Part shown: positions 60,428 through 64,000 of the stretch, piece by piece | Numbering within the stretch: position 1 is the stretch's first letter | How the letters are laid out: every line of letters begins with the position of its first letter | NCBI GenBank assembly: GCA_934168305.1 | Contig: CAKPNF010000007.1 | Location: forward strand, 14,998-78,997 | Direction of reading: 5' to 3' | Source: an uncultured Clostridia bacterium | Lineage (GTDB): Bacteria > Bacillota > Clostridia > TANB77 > CAG-508 | DNA length: 64,000 nucleotides | Program-made: the position numbers and the translations under genes | Notes under the pieces: model-generated | What the model saw: the letters and a program-made list of their open reading frames with translations, nothing else | What the model was told of the DNA's origin: nothing | Databases searched by the model: none

Positions 60428-61759
60428 ATGAACAAAGTAATAAAATTTATAACGTTGGGATGCAAAGTAAATCAATATGAAACAAATGCAATGACACAAA
60501 AATTTTTAGAAAAAGGCTATAAAGTAATAGAAGAAAATAATGAAGAACAAGAAGAAAAACCAGATATATGCGTAATAAACACATGTACAGTAACAAATAT
60601 GTCAGATAGAAAATCAAGGCAAATGTTAAGAAGAATGAAAGAAAAGGCTCCAGATACAATAGTGGTTGCTGTTGGATGTTATGCTCAAGTTGCAAAAGAA
60701 GAATTATCAAAAATACCAGAAATAGATTTGGTTTTAGGAAATAACGAAAAAGTAGAAATTGTAAAATATGTAGAAGAATATCTAGAAGAGAACAAAAAAA
60801 TATCTGAAATAGAAGATGTAATGAATTCAAGGGAATTTTCAGATTTTGGAAACATTACTTTTTCGGAAAAAACAAGAGCTGTTATAAAAATTCAAGATGG
60901 GTGTGATAGATTTTGTTCTTATTGCATAATACCATATGCAAGAGGAAGAGTAAGAAGTAGAAAACCAGGAAGCATAATTTCTGAAATTACACAAATTGCA
61001 AGCAAGGGTATAAAAGAAGTTGTAATAACAGGAATACATATAGCATCATATGGAAAAGATTTTGTAATGTGCAAAGATGAAAAATTAAAAAATTACAAAT
61101 TAATTGATTTATTAGAACAAATAAATAAAATAGACGGAATAGAAAGAATAAGATTAGGTTCAATAGAACCGCTATTAATAACAGAAGAATTTGTAGAAAG
61201 ATTAAAAAAATTGAATAAAATATGTCATCATTTTCATTTATCTTTACAGAGTGGATGTGATGAAACATTAAAAAGAATGAACAGAAGATATACAACAGGA
61301 CAGTTTAGAAATATTGTTACAATATTAAGAAAAGCATATGAAGATGTAAATCTTACAACAGATATAATAGTTGGATTTCCTGGGGAAACAGAAGAAGAAT
61401 TTAATAAAACATATGAATTTTTAAAAGAAATAAATTTTTATAAAATGCATGTATTTAAATACTCGCCAAGAAAAGGAACCAAAGCAGCAGTTATGGAGAA
61501 TCAAGTTCCAGGAAATATAAAAGAAGAAAGAAGCAAAAAATTAATAGAATTATCAAATAAAAATGAATTTAATTACAATAGTCAATATATAGGGAAAAAT
61601 GTAGAAGTTTTATTTGAAGAAGAAAAAGTGGGAATATTTAAAGGACATACTCAAAATTATATAATGGTATACTGTGAATCAAAAGAAAAATTAGATAATA
61701 AAATAAAAAGTGTTAATTGCGAAAAAGTAGTTGATGATCATATAATGGCAAGAATATAA
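60428..61759 (+). CDS. mtaB: tRNA t6A37 methylthiotransferase MtaB-like
   Basis: The 443-residue radical-SAM enzyme has the N-terminal auxiliary cluster cysteines in TLGCKVNQYET, INTCTV and AVGCYAQ, the radical motif CDRFCSYC, and GFPGETEEEF, with a TRAM-like C-terminus (IGKNVEVLFEEEKVGIFKGHTQNYIMVY). It converts t6A37 to ms2t6A37 in tRNA-Lys and others, the modification built by TsaBDE, two of whose genes lie just upstream. Translation is probably coupled with mreB because only the stop codon separates them; no good ribosome site exists between the genes except inside the mreB end. Length is normal. Confidence 0.93.
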   Translation: MNKVIKFITLGCKVNQYETNAMTQKFLEKGYKVIEENNEEQEEKPDICVINTCTVTNMSDRKSRQMLRRMKEKAPDTIVVAVGCYAQVAKEELSKIPEIDLVLGNNEKVEIVKYVEEYLEENKKISEIEDVMNSREFSDFGNITFSEKTRAVIKIQDGCDRFCSYCIIPYARGRVRSRKPGSIISEITQIASKGIKEVVITGIHIASYGKDFVMCKDEKLKNYKLIDLLEQINKIDGIERIRLGSIEPLLITEEFVERLKKLNKICHHFHLSLQSGCDETLKRMNRRYTTGQFRNIVTILRKAYEDVNLTTDIIVGFPGETEEEFNKTYEFLKEINFYKMHVFKYSPRKGTKAAVMENQVPGNIKEERSKKLIELSNKNEFNYNSQYIGKNVEVLFEEEKVGIFKGHTQNYIMVYCESKEKLDNKIKSVNCEKVVDDHIMARI

Positions 61760-61780
61760 AAAGGATACTATAGTATATGA

Positions 61781-61808
61781 TGTAACAAAAATGTAATATT
61801 TATGTAAC
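61781..61808 (+). promoter_or_regulatory. WalR-box-like array of three TGTAAY hexamers
   Basis: TGTAAC (61781), TGTAAT (61792) and TGTAAC (61803) occur at exactly 11 bp. All fit the WalR consensus TGTWAH-N5-TGTWAH. The array ends 31 bp before a -35 box. The 16 bases starting at 61781 are identical to those at 23872. Confidence 0.6.
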
Positions 61809-61839
61809 AAAAAAATAATAAAAAAATATCACAGAAAAC

Positions 61840-61868
61840 TTGATATTTAACTTTATTTATAGTATAAA
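61840..61868 (+). promoter_or_regulatory. sigma-A promoter for the gene at 61906
   Basis: TTGATA (61840-61845) and TATAAA (61863-61868) have a 17-bp spacer. Confidence 0.6.
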
Positions 61869-61905
61869 ATAATTAGCTAAATAAAATACAAAGGAGGAAA
61901 TACAA

Positions 61906-62202
61906 ATGTCAGAGTTAGGTCAAGAAAACAACGTATTTGGTGGAGTTTCATTTGAAAATGAAGTAATAGAGAATGCTGGAACAATACAAAAACCAGAATT
62001 ACCTGTAAAAGTTGGTTTTTGGCAAAAATTCAAATCTTTTTGGTTACAAGATATAGATTGGAATAAAGAGATAAAAGTAGAATTAACACCAGCACAACAA
62101 AAAGTTGAAGATGAAATAAACGAATTTTTACATCAAGAAATTACTTGGGAAAAAGTACATGACTTTTTATTTCAAGAAATTAGATTTGGAAAGAAAAATT
62201 AA
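61906..62202 (+). CDS. unrecognised 98-residue protein with three FLxQEIxW repeats
   Basis: No family is recognised. ATG 61906 follows AAGGAGG with ideal spacing. The first 35 residues are polar with no signal. Then GFWQKFKSFWLQDIDWNK, EFLHQEITWEK and DFLFQEIRFGK present three copies of F-(W/L)-x-Q-(D/E)-I-x-(W/F)-x-K, each amphipathic. The copies are about 27 and 15 residues apart; the longer gap holds EIKVELTPAQQKVEDEINE. There is no membrane helix. A shared WQ-(K/R)-(I/F)-K motif also occurs near the C-terminus of the unknown protein at 23990, whose promoter carries the same WalR-box-like array. An amphipathic membrane-associating or protein-binding role is possible, but it is inference. 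It is a single gene. Confidence 0.72.
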   Translation: MSELGQENNVFGGVSFENEVIENAGTIQKPELPVKVGFWQKFKSFWLQDIDWNKEIKVELTPAQQKVEDEINEFLHQEITWEKVHDFLFQEIRFGKKN

Positions 62203-62327
62203 TTATATGTTAACTATTAAACATTGAAGTATTAAAATAATTTAGCTATATTTTTCAATAGCTAGATTATTTTTTTATTGAAAAACTAAAAATAAAATAA
62301 AAGATGAAAAATTTTTTTAAAAATGTA

Positions 62328-62356
62328 TTGACAAAAACTTTTAAAAAGCTTATAAT
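62328..62356 (+). promoter_or_regulatory. sigma-A promoter for tRNA-Tyr
   Basis: TTGACA (62328-62333) and TATAAT (62351-62356) match the consensus perfectly with 17 bp between. AAAAATGTA precedes the -35, as at the tRNA-Met(CAT) promoter. Confidence 0.85.
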
Positions 62357-62388
62357 AGCTATTGTCGGTAGTACGACAATATTGATAT

Positions 62389-62474
62389 GGGTAGGTGGCC
62401 GAGTGGCTAAAGGCGGCAGACTGTAAATCTGTTCTCATTTGAGTACGATGGTTCGAATCCATCCCTGCCCACCA
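62389..62474 (+). tRNA. tRNA-Tyr (GTA)
   Basis: The 86-nt gene has acceptor GGGTAGG with CCTGCCC, a D-arm starting CCGAGTGG, anticodon loop CTGTAAA (GTA), a long variable arm of class II type and a T-arm around GGTTCGAATCC, with CCA encoded. The long variable arm is normal for bacterial tRNA-Tyr. It is followed by a terminator and then mobile-element-like genes, so its 3' region may be an integration site. Confidence 0.96.
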
Positions 62475-62510
62475 TTAATGTATCTGTTCAAACTAATGTA
62501 ACAGAGAGAT

Positions 62511-62552
62511 AAAAAAATCAATCAGAAAATAAAATCTGGTTGATTTTTTTGT
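62511..62552 (+). terminator. terminator after tRNA-Tyr
   Basis: AAAAAAATCAATCAGA pairs with TCTGGTTGATTTTTTT around AAATAAAA, ending in a T-run. Confidence 0.85.
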
Positions 62553-62589
62553 TGTCTAAAAACAATATGAAAATCATCCAAACGAAAGG

Positions 62590-62871
62590 GTGGTGTTAGA
62601 ATTGAAAATAATTAAACAAGAATTACAATTTGAAGAATGTCTAAAACAAAGACTTGAATTTATATGTGAATTTGCAAAAGTTATCTCTACTTTTATAAAT
62701 GGTAGCATTAGAAAACTAGAAAAAACTAATCTTACATATATTGAACCACATAAAGTGATTATTAAAAATATTGCTTTTTTAGTTTTTAATTATTCAAATG
62801 ATGTGTATATCTCAAACTTATATAAAAAGATAAAGCTAGCAGATTTAGAAGAATATTTAAAAAACATATAA
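62590..62871 (+). CDS. unrecognised 93-residue protein near a mobile-element boundary
   Basis: The family is not recognised. The frame begins GTG GTG at 62590, with a TTG at 62602 as an alternative start; AAAGGG just upstream suits the TTG better, giving 89 residues. The sequence is mixed helical: ELKIIKQELQFEECLKQRL, FAKVISTFINGSIRKLEK, then ending KIKLADLEEYLKNI. There is no signal peptide or membrane helix. It lies between tRNA-Tyr and a serine recombinase remnant, the type of spot where small accessory genes of integrative elements occur. No RNase, nuclease or toxin motif is visible, and its codon use resembles the host. Confidence 0.55.
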   Translation: MVLELKIIKQELQFEECLKQRLEFICEFAKVISTFINGSIRKLEKTNLTYIEPHKVIIKNIAFLVFNYSNDVYISNLYKKIKLADLEEYLKNI

Positions 62872-62881
62872 TTGTAAATAT

Positions 62882-62909
62882 TTGACATTACTTAAAATCG
62901 TGATATAAT
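62882..62909 (+). promoter_or_regulatory. sigma-A promoter upstream of the attenuator-like leader
   Basis: TTGACA (62882-62887) and TATAAT (62904-62909) have a 16-bp spacer. Transcription would start near 62916. Confidence 0.75.
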
Positions 62910-62915
62910 ATAGGC

Positions 62916-63062
62916 AATTAATTGCATATAGCTGTTCGTCAAAAGCTATATGTTTACGAGCACTTTGAAAAATTTATATTATATTACAATTATATTGTAT
63001 TTTGTTAAACGGATTTAAGAGATGTCAAAAGTACTCGTATTGTACTTTGATGTCTCTTTTTT
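62916..63062 (+). promoter_or_regulatory. attenuator-like leader with mutually exclusive terminator and antiterminator
   Basis: Three structures can be drawn. Hairpin 1 is ATATAGCT / AGCTATAT with a GTTCGTCAAA loop, near 62927-62952. A terminator AGAGATGTCAAAAGTAC / GTACTTTGATGTCTCT (63018-63057) is followed by TTTTT. The antiterminator segment TACGAGCACTTTGA (62955-62968) can instead pair with TCAAAAGTACTCGTA (63025-63039), which would break the terminator. No named riboswitch was recognised. It precedes the recombinase frame at 63084 by about 20 bases. It could sense a metabolite, an RNA or translation. Confidence 0.6.
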
Positions 63063-63080
63063 GTTAGATTAGAGGTTTGA

Positions 63081-64000
<920 letters not shown>

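Noticed and set aside
62916..63062. 6S RNA, tracrRNA or an omega-type guide RNA
   Set aside because: The 5' and 3' ends are not complementary as in 6S, and no Cas9, IscB or TnpB gene is adjacent.

Overview
The window reads as the chromosome of a very AT-rich, endospore-forming anaerobic Clostridia bacterium. The lineage is inferred from low GC by eye, near-exclusive AGA for Arg, strong AGGAGG ribosome binding sites, spoIVA and a dipicolinate synthase gene (dpaA), a rubredoxin domain, and Firmicutes-type mreB, rnj, secG, ylmH, DUF951, DUF421 and DUF4363 genes. It may be an uncultured gut lineage, but species cannot be assigned from this sequence.

Layout. 1-3472: the end of an Rpn-like transposase/nuclease gene, an XRE regulator, and an ABC importer of the sulfonate/taurine/thiamine-precursor type whose permease gene carries an apparent one-base frameshift. 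3478-4002: a 0.5-kb near-palindromic element that seems to have inserted into a terminator-like repeat. 4098-9068: rpiB, a TagO/WecA-type phosphoglycosyltransferase fused to a C-terminal rubredoxin, a pseudopilin-like protein with an FGE/C-lectin domain, hslO and ppaC. 9108-14545: mfd and two rRNA/tRNA methyltransferase genes. 14581-24838: spoIVA, a UDP-sugar pyrophosphorylase, an M29 aminopeptidase, small membrane proteins, a LonC-type protease, a TetR regulator and an unknown gene. 25030-31240: rpsB, tsf, secG, a pseudopilin-like LamG protein and rnr. 31632-38760: RNase J, gltX, three small proteins, engB, an unknown gene and serS. 38869-49187: a CaCA exchanger, tRNA-Met(CAT), a DapB-like dehydrogenase, a GtrII-type membrane protein, polA, a lytic transglycosylase, a TPR protein, dpaA and uppP. 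49407-54790: two ABC-FtsX fusion transporters and a decayed gene. 54935-62202: dxs, ylmH, rimI, tsaB, tsaE, mreB, mtaB and an unknown small protein. 62389-64000: tRNA-Tyr followed by a mobile-element remnant with a serine recombinase that lacks its catalytic domain, behind an attenuator-like leader.

The genes are mostly housekeeping: translation (rpsB, tsf, gltX, serS, tRNAs, the tsa genes, rlmN, mtaB), RNA decay (rnr, rnj), DNA repair (mfd, polA), envelope biogenesis (TagO-like, uppP, mreB, UDP-sugar pyrophosphorylase, lytic transglycosylase, secG) and sporulation (spoIVA, dpaA). Many promoters are clear sigma-A types with 17-bp spacers, and four share an extended ATGTATTGAYA element.

The least expected observations are: (i) arrays of TGTAAY hexamers at 11-bp period, matching the WalR-box pattern, upstream of mreB and of two unrecognised genes (23990-24838 and 61906-62202); (ii) the TagO-rubredoxin fusion; (iii) a terminator/antiterminator-like leader ahead of the truncated recombinase; (iv) a repeat family that supplies the stop codons of mfd and gltX; (v) a large palindrome inside a repeated terminator; (vi) a pseudopilin-lectin gene whose 3' end has foreign codon usage, reminiscent of a diversity-generating retroelement target. 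All functions are inferred from reading motifs; no database search was possible.
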